Below, in pieces: positions 22,048-35,879 of a stretch of DNA of 64,000 nucleotides. The position numbers were made by a program, and so were the translations under genes. The stretch is from Chamaea fasciata (taxonomy: Eukaryota; Chordata; Aves; Passeriformes; Sylviidae), in contig JARCOQ010000002.1 of assembly GCA_029207755.1 (NCBI GenBank), positions 84,222,087-84,286,086 of the forward strand, in the 5' to 3' direction. The stretch's first letter is position 1. The number at the start of each line of letters is the position of its first letter. Below the pieces are notes generated by a model. That model was not told the origin of the DNA, made no database searches, and saw only the letters and a list, made by a program, of their open reading frames with translations.

Positions 22048-23981
22048 GAACCCTGTGAAGTGCTGAGATGGTCATGCTACAGCTGCAAGAATGAGGCCGT
22101 GGAAAGTGCTACTGCATCCACAGGGGTCTGCAGTGCTGGTGTGCAAAACCTTTGCCTCATTTATGTTGCTGATAGTTGGGGCAGTAGTCTTCAGATGAGG
22201 TATGCTGTAAAGTGTCAGAAAGCATGGTGCAACAACCACCCTCCCACCCACTTGTCCACCCCCAGAAATTTCTGTACAGAGGACCATCATTCAGGATATA
22301 TTTGCATTCAACCTAATAATCAGTAGCAACAATTTTACTCTTATCATGTCCTTGAGAAGTAAGGCAATAAACTGCAAACAAAGTAAACACCCTTCCTTTA
22401 GAAAATGCAATTTGGACATCATATCCAAATGAATAAATCATTCCTGAAAGGCAGAAGCAATATTACTGTTGAATTAGTGCTGGATGTTCTTTTGTTAAAT
22501 TGTATACAATCAAAGTAAGGTGCCAAATTACCAACTAACTGTCTGGAGGTCGATTTTTAAATTCATGGATGAGCTAATGCATTTGTGCCACTGATCATAA
22601 AGGGAGGAGTTCACCTTGCATTAGCCTTGACTCATAACTATAAATCCACAATGTTACCAGAAATAGATGTCCTATTTCTTGTCATTGATCTGCAAGCCAT
22701 AATTTAAACATTTACATGTCCTAATGTTGAGCCTTCCAATTGCCTGAAACATGTCTCTCCAGAGACTGCTCTCCATGAGAAGAGGGACTGTAAAAATAAG
22801 AGCATCTTCAGTTAAAACTGGGAACCTTTGACATCTTGAAGTTTATCAAAAGTCTCATAAGTCAAGAAGAGTCAAAACTGAAAGATAAAAGGATATCATA
22901 ATAGTTAAATGAGGACATAACAGAAGTAAAGCAAGTATACACTAGATTATAGTGTTGGTGGGCAAACAAAATTAGAAGTGAAAGAATTCTGCGTGAGTGT
23001 TAAGCAATAAAGCCATAGGAATTGCTATAAAATTGCCTCATGTATTGTCTTATTTTTCAGCAGAGCTAATATCATTCCAATAGAATCATTCATTAATAGA
23101 AAAATCGGAAAAACATTGTTTCATTTGAAATAAAACAATGTGTTTCCCTGACACTGATATTTTTAAAACAATACATATGGGAAATGAATGAGTCACCAGT
23201 TATGAAAAGATGTATCGTTCAGGAAAAGTGTAGCACATGGCAAATTAAAAGGAAGAGATTTTAAGGCTGTAGTACGAGCAGATATCATTTGTAGGGAAGA
23301 TGGGAGAGTGCACAGATTAATTTCCAGATATATTTGTTTATTTCATAAGTGCACAAGCAAACTTCTTGACCGTTCCTTGTGAAGTGCTCCCTTTCCTAAA
23401 GGGTGGAGATTCCTGTTAGACAGCTGATCAAACCAGTGCAACGTGAATGTCCAAGAACCAAACTACCCAAATACCAATGTGAGCCTCGAGAGCTTTTGAA
23501 TTTTTTATTTAACTGGGTTTGCTCAGACCACAGTTCAGAGAGCTGATGGTACAGTAAGATTGAGAAACCCTACAAGAAGTCTCCTGCAGTATTATAGTGA
23601 ATTTTAAATCTTATAAATATTATATTAATTTGAATATTTACTGCTTCTTAAACTTTCATTCTCTATATAATCTGCAGTTGCTGAGTTCTGCTGAGGCCTT
23701 TAAATGAGTCTCATAAATAGATAATGATAGAATTTTTGAAAGTGTTGTGAAATTTAATAAGACTTTGTGGTCTTTCATCATTACTCCAGTCATGAACATC
23801 AGTGCTGCACATCTAATGCCTACCTGACTTCATTTTTCCAGTTTCCTTTTGTAGTAGTGAAAAATCAGTAGAACAAAACTCTGTCTTCTTGCTCAGATGT
23901 ATCTTTAATAGTCTGTAATTTTTAATAAAATTACTTTCTAATTACTCTTTAATTCTGGATTATTACATCTGTCATACAATT

Positions 23982-24043
23982 CCATCCATCCAAACAAACA
24001 AATGAACAAACAAAAACAAATAAACAAAAACCAAACAAAAAAA
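23982..24043 (+). repeat. (CCAT)n / (AAAC)n simple repeat
   Basis: Two to three CCAT units are followed by about 50 bp of imperfect AAAC/AAAT units, nearly free of G and T. It is a degenerate tetranucleotide microsatellite. Confidence 0.9.
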
Positions 24044-24402
24044 TGTCTGTGTATTTAATGATGCTTCAATTATCCAAGTGGCCCTAGTCTACATTTAAAT
24101 GTCTCTCATGGTGTCTTCAAATGTACATGCATATGTAAATTTGGTGTGTTTAAATTCTCTGCTAAACTGGGCAAAATTCACACCATTTTTTATTGTAGGA
24201 AGGAATAAAACACAGTGCCTGCTCCTACCTTCTAAGGTGAGCTCCAGGGGTGCTCCCTTGGGGGTGGTTTTGGGGGCCCTGCAGTCTGGGGAACATGCAG
24301 GACCATGTCCTTGTCCTCCCTCATCCCCACACCTGGGCTCCACCTGATGAAAACTCAGCCTCAAGAAACAAAGGAGCTTTGAGGACATAGATTTCATCCA
24401 CA

Positions 24403-24434
24403 TGTCCTGGGGCCAGGAAACCCCACCCAGGACA
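24403..24434. repeat. 9-bp hairpin sharing the solo LTR's terminal word
   Basis: TGTCCTGGG (24403-24411) and CCCAGGACA (24426-24434) are perfect reverse complements separated by 14 bases. The arms include the same 8-mers that form the ends of the solo LTR at 21374-22042. That may be coincidence, or the remains of a nearly wholly deleted copy of the same family, though no internal LTR sequence survives between the arms. Confidence 0.7.
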
Positions 24435-25244
24435 AGGAAACACTCCTGAGCCCCAGAGCTCGAGTGGAGTCAACAGAAGCATTTCTCAGTTCACGTCAGG
24501 AGAGCCAAAGCTCATGTTTGCAAGTAGTACATGACATTTTGATGCAGTTTGGAATGACCTGTGCTCATACTTCCTAGCAAAGTTTTATGATCTTAGCATA
24601 ACTTTAAGGGAAACAGAGAGGTTTCAGTACTTTTCGATTGATCAATTATTTAAAGAATAAAGCAAATTTTCTGACATTGGCTGTTAGCTGTAAAGAAAGA
24701 AAATTTCTTGATTGTTACTTGATGCCTCTGTTAATACTTTTTGGGTTCTTCTATATCATATAAAATTGAATATCATGTCTTCATGTAGGAAAAACTTGAT
24801 TCTGTTTTATAGAAGCTTGTGTGCACTTTTCTATTGCTTTGTAAGGGATTGTTTTGGATAGCCTAAACGATAAATTTTTGTCTGGGACTGTTGAAAACAT
24901 TCTGCAGCAGAGAGAGACTTAAGTTGCCGTGACACAGAACTTCATGTGAGTTTCAGATGTCTAGAACTTCTTTAAAACCAAAATATGGAGTTCTATCTCT
25001 CTTCTTATCTGCCCTTTTTAAAGCTCTTCTTATTCTACTTATCCCTGTAATTCTCCAGACACTTAATCAATCCCTCAAAACTGTAACTTCAGTGTTTTAT
25101 CCAATGTTTCATAAGACAAGAAAAAAAAATTGCTGTAATTACTTTTGAGTTTACCCCCCTCATTCCACTGGCATTCCTTTCTAGCTTTGAGGCCAAGAAG
25201 AGAAAAACTCCTCACCCATCTTCCTTTGATTATCATAGTTTCAA

Positions 25245-26035
25245 ACATATTTATAATTTCTTTCTTTGACTAGCATCAAATTTAGGTCTGGTGGCTCAGT
25301 GTCTTCTCCCACCAGATGCTGAATGTCTCCAAACTGTTCCACAGCATCCTGAGAAAACACTGTGCTGTGCCAAACCACACTTAATGAGAAGAATCTTTTC
25401 TCCCTATATTCATGTGAAGTTTCTTGCCAAGCTTGCAACCACCACCTCTTGTCCTTGCACCTTTGGAAGGCATCCAACTCTCCTTTCCTACAAGGTCCCT
25501 TGGAAAGCAGTTAAATTCCTTTTTGCCTTCTCTTTTGCAGGCTGACCAAGTCAAGACTCCTCAGAGTCCCTCCACTTACCATGTGTTTCCCAACGGTCCT
25601 TCCACACACTCTCTTCTGCATATTGATGTCCTTCCTGAACAAGGAAGACAAAAGCTGACACAGAATCCTCCCCCAAACCATTGCAAATGCCAAGAAAAGG
25701 GGAGTAAACACTTCCTGGCTATATTCTTGCTAATACTGCCCAGTTTCTGCTAGTCTTCATGATGATGCTGCCTCATGTTCAGCCTGCTGTATACCAGGTT
25801 CTCCTGGTCTTTTGGGCAAAGCTGCTCCTTAGTACCTTGCTCACTCCTTCCACAGTTACATGGAGTATTCCCGTCCCAGGTGCAGAAATTTGTATTTTAA
25901 TTTGTTGAATTTCATTGCTTCTATCAGCTCATTTCTCTGTTGTGGTTCTTGTGAATGGCAACTCTACCCACCAGTATATAAAGATCTCTTTCCAGCCTGG
26001 TGTCATCTGCTAACCCAGTAAGTGTTCTCTGCTTT
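25245..26035 (-). mobile_element. old CR1 LINE including decayed ORF2 C-terminal region
   Basis: Read on the minus strand, this stretch follows the CR1 consensus at length. It passes a relic of the late reverse-transcriptase domain ('agatgacaccaggctgg'), then 'ttcaacaaatt' and 'tctgcacctggga', then 'aggaagtgtttactcccc', 'gtcagcctgcaaaagagaag' and 'atgaatatagggagaaaaga', ending near 'agacactgagccaccag'. On the + strand the clearest part is about 25775-26015 ('cctgctgtataccaggttct', 'cccaggtgcagaaatttgta', 'tttgttgaatttcattgct', 'cctggtgtcatctgctaac'). It is about 790 bp, far more diverged than the other CR1 copies, and broken by frameshifts and stops. Minus frames at 25241-25477 and 25511-25711 are fragments of the dead ORF2. 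The terminal 8-bp repeat is not recognisable. Confidence 0.8.
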
Positions 26036-29000
26036 TGAGGGTACAGAATTTTTATGGAGACCATCGGCATTCAGTCTCTATCAACTGCCATTAACTGGTG
26101 CATAATATCTTCCAGTTCCTGCCAAAAATATATTACAGGTTTGATATCTGACTTCTAATATTCAGACAATTCCTTATTTAACAGTGTGCACATACGACAA
26201 ATATCTTGAGTGCTCATTCAGCTACATTTGAAACACCATGGTGTTGATATATGCAGGTCCAGACTGGCTTTGGATGCTTCCAGCAGCCTGTTTGTCTCCT
26301 CAGGTTCATTTAGGAGAAAAATTCTGTGATTTAGGAGAACTCACTGTTGAAAATAATGATTTTCTTGCCTCTTCCTTTGCTTAATGATTGTTTGTTTCAC
26401 CTTGTCTTATCCTGAACATTTTGTTTTCCCTTTTGTTTGCATCTTCAAGTTTCCATTCAGCTACATAGATCCTCAAAGCCTAATGTATTCAAAATAGATC
26501 TCTTTGCCCAGGGAACAAAAGAATAAACTAAGAAAGAGAATGACACTTTCAATAGCTTCTGAGATATTTTTTGTCTCATTGCTTACAAGGTCTGCAGCAA
26601 AGTTCAAGGATGTTTCAAATGTGCTAGCTGAGTACTCAAAGTTCTGGTATAACTGCACAGCAGCTCTTACAGCAGAGTTGTGTTTCCGAAGCAGTTTCCT
26701 CTTTTAGCTAGACATGAATTTAAATTGAAAGAATCTTTCTTTAAATAACAATTAATTGGCTATAAAATCTATGCTCCACTTTGGAAACAGAAGGCTCATT
26801 TCCTTAAAGGCTACTCAGTACCTCATATTTAATGCTCAGTACATGGCTTGTTTATACAAAGACATAACACACTCTACTTGTACACATGTAGCTAAATTTC
26901 ATGAGTTTTGAGGTTCCTTCTGAAACCCACAGTGTCTTGTGATTCCACTGTGACCAGTTTGGATGACAGCCTCCAGTTTGGCTTTGTCATTCAATAAGAA
27001 TCCGATGCTGAAGTGTTCCCAGACATAAACATTCTCTGATACTAGCTGTGTCCAGGACTATTATATTTGCATTTAAAAATGTAGAGTCCAAACCCACCAA
27101 AATTGGTCAAATAATGCAGAAGCAGAGTTTCTGGGTTTACACTTTCCAGGCATGATAGATTTCTGACTACAACAACTATCATTGTCTGGGGTGATACATG
27201 AACTACCTTGCTCTTGGCAATTAAATACCATTCTATAAAGGGAATCCAAAAAACTAGAAGCAGGCTCAGTTCTAAAAACATAAAATACTCATGCAAAAAC
27301 AACAGTGGGGTTTCCAAGGCACTCGTTTTCATGCGTTTGCAGGCAAAACACAGGTATGGTAATATATGGCTATCCATGGAGGTTCAAGAACTGATAGAAA
27401 GGTCTGAGAATAATGCTGTGTCCGGGGTAAATTCATGTCTGGATCGTATGGCTGCTCCTGCTAATATTTCATACCAACAGGGAATGCTGACACCAGAAGC
27501 CAAACATGGAATCAGGGTCAAGAGCAATACTGAATCCAAAGGACCCTCAGCAATAAAAGTGGCCCAGAAATCCAGGCAGCACAAATTATAAACAAGATCA
27601 TTACATAGCTCAGATGAAACCACCTGGGCCAAGTGCATGCCTTACACATGCTTGTGTCAACTTGACAAAAGCTGCTGCAAGGCAAAAACCAGCAAATGGT
27701 CCTTTAAGCATTGAACTTGTTGTTGTAGGGAGTTGTTTCCTCCTAAAGAGTTTAAAAATGAATTTTCAGAAAATGCCTGAAATCAGCTGGTCCCCTTTCC
27801 TCCAGGAACTCCTGTCTGGAAAGGGAGATGTCAGTCAGACCATTTTGGCTTTTTAGGTTTTCCCTCAAATCTTCATGCTCCTGTCAGTAACTGTGTCTCA
27901 GAGCATGTGGATACACCCGTTTCAGAGACAGGGAAACACTCTATTACACCATCCGTGTTGCTACAGTTACAGCGGTGTGAACCTGAGAAGTGCTGGAGCC
28001 AAACTGAATGGCCTAAAACAGGTGCCCATTATCAGCTGAGAAGGGACTTGTAAGAAGCTGTTCCAAAAGCATGGCACTGCAGCATATGAGTGCTTGACAC
28101 TGCTCTTTTGTCTCTGTTTTCCCTTCCACGTCCTCTAGCAGAACTGGATGGAATTGCACTGTTTATTTCCAGGGCAGGTTTACCAGATAGGCAGGGGGAA
28201 AATGATCAAAATGAATCATACCAATGGTTCATCTCATCACTCCTGGCTGCCCACAGAAGGCTCTGCTTCATATGAGGATGTTAATCGTAGTTCTCCTGCC
28301 CTCTCAACACATCCATTTTAGGCAAGAAAAAAAACTAATCTATAATATTTTTTGCTACCTGGCAATAAATTCTCTCTCCTTTTACTGTGGTGCTGTTGAG
28401 CCCTTTCATCGTTTATGATGTGAGTTGATTTACAGAATTCATAATGTCACTAAATAGATCTGCAGCTCTGACCTATAAATACTGAGGTATGTGGCTTCTT
28501 CATTTATAAACGGGGTTGGTGATGAGAGCAAATTGGATAAAGTGTTGTGGGCTGCAGGAGGTGTGAACTGAAACGCTCTCACTCTGCCTTCCTAATCTAA
28601 TCTTAATATTTATCACTCTGCTAGAGAGAGGTCTCCTCCTTTCACCATATCTGCATTGCAAAGCTTTTGAATTGTTAATGTTTTCCCTGAACAGTCATAC
28701 TGCTCCCTTATTTACTATGAGAGGTGGTGAGGGAATATGAAGAGTGTAAAAATTGACCATTGTTGATGATCTTCCTATTCATTTGAATGGGGAGAAGAAA
28801 GGCACACATAAAAATGTACTTTCCTTGACTTATTTCAGACTTTGCACAGGAAGAGACAAGATCTTATTTTCAGTCAAGATTTACTTGTGTTAGACTCTAT
28901 ATTCCTATCAAAAGCATGAGGAACGTCTTTATTTCCCAGAAAATGGCCATTGCATTCATCATTTTCAGAAGTAACTGCATATTACAGTGGTGGCCTTCTC

Positions 29001-32000
29001 TTGCCTGGTGTTAGTAAGGGATACTAAATATTTAAGAAATGAATGACAGAAAAGAATTACCAAAAATTCTGGCCTGACTGGATTTTTATGCCTGTTTTAA
29101 AATCCTGTGGGGACAGATATTATGTGACAATGTGAAGGGCTGTAAAAGTTTTTCTGCTACTAGCCTAAGAAATGTTAGTAATGACTAATGCAGCCATCTC
29201 AAACTTGTAATAATTTTTTTTATAGTAACCTATACCATTATAGGTTCTTTTTGGCTACATTTTCCCAGTAGTACTTCAACCATCTGCTAACGCTGGGGCT
29301 TTAGAAAAAGTGGTCTTATGGAAATTTGGTACCATTTAGCAATCTTATGCCAGCAGCTACTGAATAGTAAAAATATTGCACTCTGTGTGAGGGGTAACTA
29401 GGCAAAATCCTGCTTTCATATAGGCTTTGCTCTCTTCAAAAACACTGGAACTTTAGAGGTTCAACTCAAATCACCACCATCCCTGGCAGAACTCTTAATC
29501 TCTCTTTTCTGTGGCTCTACCATGCAGGAAGAGCAACAGGATCATTAGATGCCCAATGCAAATTATTGCTTCATTGAAATGGAAACTTGCTGCAGAGGAA
29601 GTTCATCTTTCATTCAGGTTGGAAAACACTCGAGGATACTTTTCAACACAGAACTAACAGAGCCCATGAAATAGCCCTCAGGGCATTTCCTGTAGAACAG
29701 CCACAAGACAGGAGAGAGCCAAGAAATATGTGGATGAGGACATGCTATCTAGATAATTTGGAAACAAACCTTCCATGTGTCCTTTCCATAGTTTCATTCT
29801 TTTTCAGAGAACCCACTAAAACTTCAGAGGAAGTGAGGAAGGAACAAAATGTTACAAACCTCTTTGAATTGTCTTGAGCTGCTCTGTTGTCAAAATTATG
29901 TTAAACAAATGTGTGGAAAGAACTCTTTGGGCTGACTCTTCGAAGCTTTTCAATAGATACTGTTTTTCCTTTGAAAGACACTTCAGAACCTATACTGATC
30001 TCTGTTTTTTGAGTGCATATCACTCAAGTTCTGTATTTTCTGACTACATGATGATCAAGAGCTTCCCAGAACTGGCAGGTTGTGCTTGGGACTCTCCCAG
30101 ATCTAGTCTCTTTCTCTTTTATCTCCTACTTCTTCTGGAACTCTGTTCCTGACTGAGAGCAACTTAATACTTTTATAGAAGTATAAGGGATAGAGTGAAA
30201 TGAAAAGAGGCTTTTAGAGTTTGAGAGAGGGGAAAAAACTTAAGTAAAATAATATCCGTGAAGTACAATCAGGGAGAAAGTTATCAATAATTCTTTACAA
30301 TACAACTTTTAAGTGGAAGCTCCTCAGCTAATCAGCCAGGGTTAGCAAAGTGTTCTGACCTCTGCTCAAGTGCCTGAAGTCAGAGTGTTACCAGTCTATC
30401 AGATTTTCTTGCCTGTTAAACAAGAGCAGTATGTAGGTAGCAGCAGTCAGAGGCATCACTGAAGGAGAAGCACTCCAGGGGTTTTCCACCTCTTCCTATC
30501 TGGGGTTACAGAACTCAGATTTGAACTGAGCAGATCTCCCTGACCTGCAAAGAAATGTAGAAATGACACTGTTGAACTCCCTCCCTCTGCCTTTGAATAA
30601 ATAATGCACTTCTTCAAAATAAGTTGTTTCGGCTTCCCAAGATGAGAACTTAGACCTCTTGAGCCCAGGTGAGTCCATGGGGGTTAGGCAGATGAGTGAA
30701 GGTTCCAGCAGCAGTGAAGTTTCCCATCAAGGGACAGAAATAACAAGATTTTCCACAAAAGAGTGTTTCTGGAATGAAAGGGTCAGAATCACAATTCAGA
30801 CTTTTCCTATCTCTTTGAAATGTCCCCATCTTAAATAACATTGTCAAATATGTCTGGTTGTCTATGATACCAATGCTTGTGTAAAGAGACATTATTTTAG
30901 TAGCAAATGAAATCATAACCATAAATAATGGAGAGATTGGTGTACCTCATTCAAATACACAAAGTTTGTCCAAAATGAGCACTGTGGTATTTCAAATCTG
31001 GGCTAAATTTTGAATGGATTAATGATACTCGAGTAAGATAACTGAATTGTTTTTAGACTTACTTCAGTGGTGCTTAAGTATCTCTTAAACAGGTTAATAA
31101 GAAAAGACAAACCATGATTAAATTGAAAGATGATACACACATTCACACTATTTAAATCAGACCAAATTTATGTGTATAAATGAAGATTCAGATTTCTGAC
31201 ACATTTTAATATTTGACTCTGGGAAAAGCCACTTCTATGCTGATTGCCTTCATTGCATTTCTAGTTAGTACTGTGCAGAGCTAAGAGCAGGGTCTGTGTC
31301 TGCAAAGGCTCTGTTTTCCCTTCTGGCAAGAAAGATGTGATAGAGTTTATCCCCATTTTGTACATGTGTGCCATGACCAAGCATCTTGTGAAGACAAGCA
31401 TTATTTAAAATGCATGTTTTCATGCTATATTTCCAGAAAGCCATGTCCTCTCAATCCCCTGCTAATTCCCACACCTTGTTTATGTCTGCATAAGCGGTCA
31501 GCCTTTTACAGCACCCCAAAGGATTACAACTCCTTGGCTTGTAAACAGATGAAATCAACCAAAAAAATTGCCTTTCCAGGTTAAAAAAATAATAAATAAT
31601 CACAAATGGAGCACAATGAGAACTTCATGCCTTGTGGAATAAAATTAAACTGTCAGAAACCTCCTGCTGTGTTCATGAGGTTTGATGTTTATTATAGCAC
31701 ATCACTATTTAAAAACCAAGGGAATGGTTCAGCCAATGAAGAAATGAGTGGAAACATGTTGCATGGCACGCAGACATAAAGAAATGTGAATGAATTTATA
31801 GCAATAAAAACTAATTAATATGAAAGGAATGGAGAAGGGGCACAAGTCTTTCAAGCCACCAAACCAAATTGTTTGGTGGGACAACTCTTACTGTGAACAG
31901 TTGTCCCTTCATCTCCCTGGTGGGCAAGGAATGAGCACGGCTATGGACATCCCTTAAGCAAGGACCCAAAGGGTTTTGTCAGGAGGTACCACAGCCCACT

Positions 32001-35000
32001 TGAACTGGCAGTTTCAGGCCACCTGCCTTCCCCAGGCAAGATATTTTGGTACACCTGAGATCTGTCCCAGGGGTTGCCAGAACAAGAAGAACATTGTAGG
32101 AACAGGGCCTGCTCATCTTGCATAAGAATTAGAGCTGACACTGGGGCAGGGTTACAGCTAGGACTTCTTGTTGGCTGCACCTCCACTACAAAATTTTGTT
32201 TGCTCTCTGAAATGGTCTTCAGCTCCTCACTAAATGGTGTGAAGCAACTCAGAGCAGAGCCCTTCCAGAGTACAGCATCTAGGTCCACATTAAAAAGCAC
32301 ACGGCCAGGATGCATGGGGCATCTATTCAGCCATCAGGAACCAGTGGTTTTTATGTACGGTTTATTGCAGATGCAAATTTCTCGAGTGATGTGGGCTTTG
32401 TTTTGGCATGAATCTTGGATATGCAGTGTTTGTCCTGGAATGTGGTATGGGGGCAGCTGCATACTGGGAGGTGCAAAAATTGCTACAATAGAGTTGAAGT
32501 AGGTTGTACAGATGGATGCTAAATCCTCCATGCTGCCCACTGGGAGTAGATTCTGAGCTGGACAACTCTCAGAAGCAAACCCAGGTTTTTGTTTTCATCA
32601 TCAAGCACATCAGCTTGTTCCAAAAGAAAGTTGCCATAAGAAAATTAACATTTCTGCAGCATGAGCAATTATAAGATCAGTTCAGCGAGGGATGAAATGG
32701 GAAACTAAATTATTAGACAGTGTAGAAGTAGCAGCAATTCTGATACGGCTTCAATAATACATTTACTACATCTTTCAGTTACTTTCATAACTATAAAAAC
32801 ACTAACAGTTAACTCTTCCTTGCCCAGAAATATTGTTGGAGTATGATACCAAGGCTTTTCACACTCAAATGTAGAGTCTCCTTCAAAGAAGCACAATAAG
32901 GAAAGACACCTGTGAAATCAGATGATTACCAGCTGTACCCTCCCTGTCTGGGCTAGCCAAAGACTTTCAGATTGTTCGGATGAGGACACAACATGGAACT
33001 CATTCAGCAAAAAAAAGTCACTCTTTAACTGAGATTCTCTAATAAGAATTCAGGACAGAACAGTTGTGAGCAAGGATTGAGACTGGGGAAGAAGGAGGAC
33101 TCTGAGGCAGTAACAATGGCATTTTCTACCAGAGGGAAAACTGTTCTTGAAACAGTGTTCCATTAATCAAGTAACGCAATCACTCCTATTATACCCACGA
33201 TGTAAGAATATTTCCCCTCTTTACTATGTTTCTGGAAAAAGCAATCTTTACTAGTATCTTTTTTTTAAGTCCAATTATTTGTTACTCTGAAACCAGGAAA
33301 GACTGGTTAGCCTCATAAAGCAGAAAAGTATTACTCCTGTGCTCTCTGGTGTGACAATCAGTTTGGTTCACTCTCCTAATTGCTCAAAGCACATACAAAT
33401 GTTTCTGTTGTAACATAGTTAACTTAGATTAATTTTCAGGTTAAATGAGTTAATAAAGACAGAAAAAGAAATCTAATATTCTAGTTAATAAAGAGACATG
33501 AAATACCTTTGTGAAGAAAAAAACTTCCTAATGCGTTTGTTCAAAAATTATAAAAAGTGGTACTGTTATATGTAGGCTGAGAGTTGTGCCAGCCATTCAG
33601 TGGCTTCCAGGCTGCTCTTTCTGTGTTACACCCTTTGTTAAAGAGACTGCACTGAAAGTGAGGGAAGAACAATATGAAAAAAAAGAAAAAAAAGGAGGGT
33701 ATTTAGGGGAAGCATGGAGCCACACCTGTCCCCCAAAGGAGTCTATGTATAATAATTGCTGTACAGCAGCCTCCTGAGAAATGCTCAAAGATCCTCCACA
33801 CAAAACCCTCCTGCTTGTCTGAGGCATAGGCAACATCTTCAGCTGGATAATTAGAGGGCAACATGCTGGCAAAGAGGCTGTGTAATCTATATAACAATAA
33901 CATTAAGAAAAAAGTCAACATTCTGGGGACTATGCCAGCGATCAGGGCATGATAATTGCTATAATTAAAAGCAAGGCAAATATTGCAGGAAAAGTAGGTC
34001 ATTCTTCAGGCTGTGTATCCCTGATGCAAATGAAAACGATATAAAGAAGATTGTGTAATGCGATCTAAAGCAGACAAAAGTCCTGCTCTTCCAAGGTTGC
34101 TGCAGACCCTTCATTAAATGCTGTTGTTTTCATATGCCCCACCAGCAGGAAATGTTTCCATAAACACAGTGAAGCTGTTGCAGTCTGGTACAAGGACTAC
34201 TGGAGGAGTCTGTTGTAAAAATCCAGTGAAAGGAGCATAATTAAGACCTATTGTATGCAAGGATGGTTTAAAGAGACTGTGATACTGCATATTTGAGAGC
34301 TGGTAAACTTAAGCGCTGGGTTTTTTCCGACAGTAGCTCCAGCAGTGAATTTTAACACATGTGGCTTTGCACTCTCAGAGACACTGAGACTCCACTCAGT
34401 ATCTGCATCTGTTTGATCCACCTGAGAATCGGTTTCTGAGGAAAGGGCAAGGAGGCACAATAACAAGAAAACAGAAGGACATTTCCTTTCATGATCTCCA
34501 GAAGCACCTGGAAGCACAGAGATGATAATTCTCTCTTGCTGGGGATGCCACTTCCTCCCCTTCTCTGCTAACCTCGCTCCCACCAGATGTTTCCCTTGGA
34601 CAGGACTTGCCTAACTTTTACAAAGAGATTGCTGTGTCCCCACATCTCAGCCCATGTAATTTCCATCTTTTTTTGCCCTTCCTATCTTCCCGAAAACTGC
34701 TGCACTGACTTCTCCTCCATGCAAATCTACTTTCTTTCTGACCCTACAGGCAAGTCATGTCCCCCCACATGCTAATCCTGAGGTTTATAAAAGCTGTTGG
34801 ATACAGACATTCTCACCATGAATCCCCCTGTGCCATGAGCCTCACCTCTCCTTCCATGCTTTTTGGGTGCCCCTGTTCTCTGCTGCCTTAACCTGGGCTG
34901 AGGATTGCACACTGAGTGCTGAGCAGGGACTCTGACCTGACAGCAGCGTGTGGGACAGGTCTGGGTGTATTCCAATGAAAAAAAAAAATGAAAGCAAAAA

Positions 35001-35879
35001 AAATTCATAAAGGAATTTGAAATATTTATCGTAACTTTTCAGTATAAGGATCTCAACTTTCCAAAAATCCCTACATTTACTTGCATTCCCATGCCACTGC
35101 AAAATTAACTCTGTATTGAATGCAAGGTTACAGGAATTTTGCTTTAAAGGGGGGGTTATACTTAAGTCTAAATTGCATTCATTTGAAGGAATTAGCTAAC
35201 TGTAAGCTCCTTTCCTCTTAATTGTAAAGATTCATTGATATCCACAGACTGTTTCACTCTGTATCCAACTTTATTTTAAATGTTTTTTATATTTATAATT
35301 TACCTAACAAAGTGATAGGAGTCACAACCAAGATCCAAAGTGTACAGATGTTTTACCTTAATAATTAGGATAGCAAAGTCATTTCTTTGTGAAACAATGG
35401 GCTTGATTTAGTTAGCATCCTGTAATGAAACTATTTAGATAATCAATTCAAATTAGGGCATGGAGCTTCTTTGGTAAACTACTGTGTTATTAACCTTAAC
35501 AATGTCAGTGTTTGAAGTTTTCTTTTTCCTGCTACCTAACTCAACTTATTAGTGTCAAAGGCAAAAGTCACAAGTGTGCATCATACTGAGAAATGTATTA
35601 ATGTTTGTAATTAAACACAACAACTGTGTAGCACAATGTGAGGGAATTGGGAAGTTGACTAAAATTTAGAGATAGACTGCAAGAATGAATTTATCCTTCT
35701 AAAACTTGTCCTGAAGGTTTCCCTGTTCTTATTTGGCTTAGTGCACTGAACTAACAGCAGCATAAAAAATGTATGAAAAGAATTAATAATTGCAATTATT
35801 TTGGCTATACTTGTGTAAATTGTATGTGTTGCAACACCCTACAGAAGAAGGCACCAGCATGCAGAACTTGTCAGTGGCT
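26036..35879. other. ~9.8 kb without a recognised element or gene
   Basis: I read this long stretch on both strands and see no transposon family, RNA gene or exon that I can support. Open frames are at most about 142 codons: plus 27208-27591, 29587-29877 and 32074-32502; minus 27042-27377, 31941-32315, 34248-34583. They lack domains, and several overlap antisense. About 31930-32520 is GC-richer with open frames on both strands and could be an unrecognised decayed retroelement. A-rich simple tracts occur at about 33676-33697 and 34978-35003. There are no CpG islands. It reads as intergenic or deep intronic DNA. Confidence 0.5.

Larger units (their letters stand above)
22048..25244. other. unique sequence with simple repeats
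   Basis: No coding gene is recognised. The plus frame at 21976-22326 straddles the LTR edge and is not a gene. A simple repeat lies at 23982-24043. About 24200-24480 is GC-richer and carries antisense-overlapping frames without domains, plus a hairpin at 24403-24434. The remainder is AT-rich unique sequence. Confidence 0.55.

Noticed and set aside
32074..32502. 142-codon plus frame as a possible host or retroviral gene
   Set aside because: No motif of gag, protease, reverse transcriptase, integrase or any host family is visible. Kept only as an unexplained GC-richer block.
34024..34032. ATGCAAAT octamer as an OCT/POU enhancer site
   Set aside because: An 8-mer is expected about twice in 64 kb on both strands. 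The same word also occurs near 7386, with no supporting cluster.
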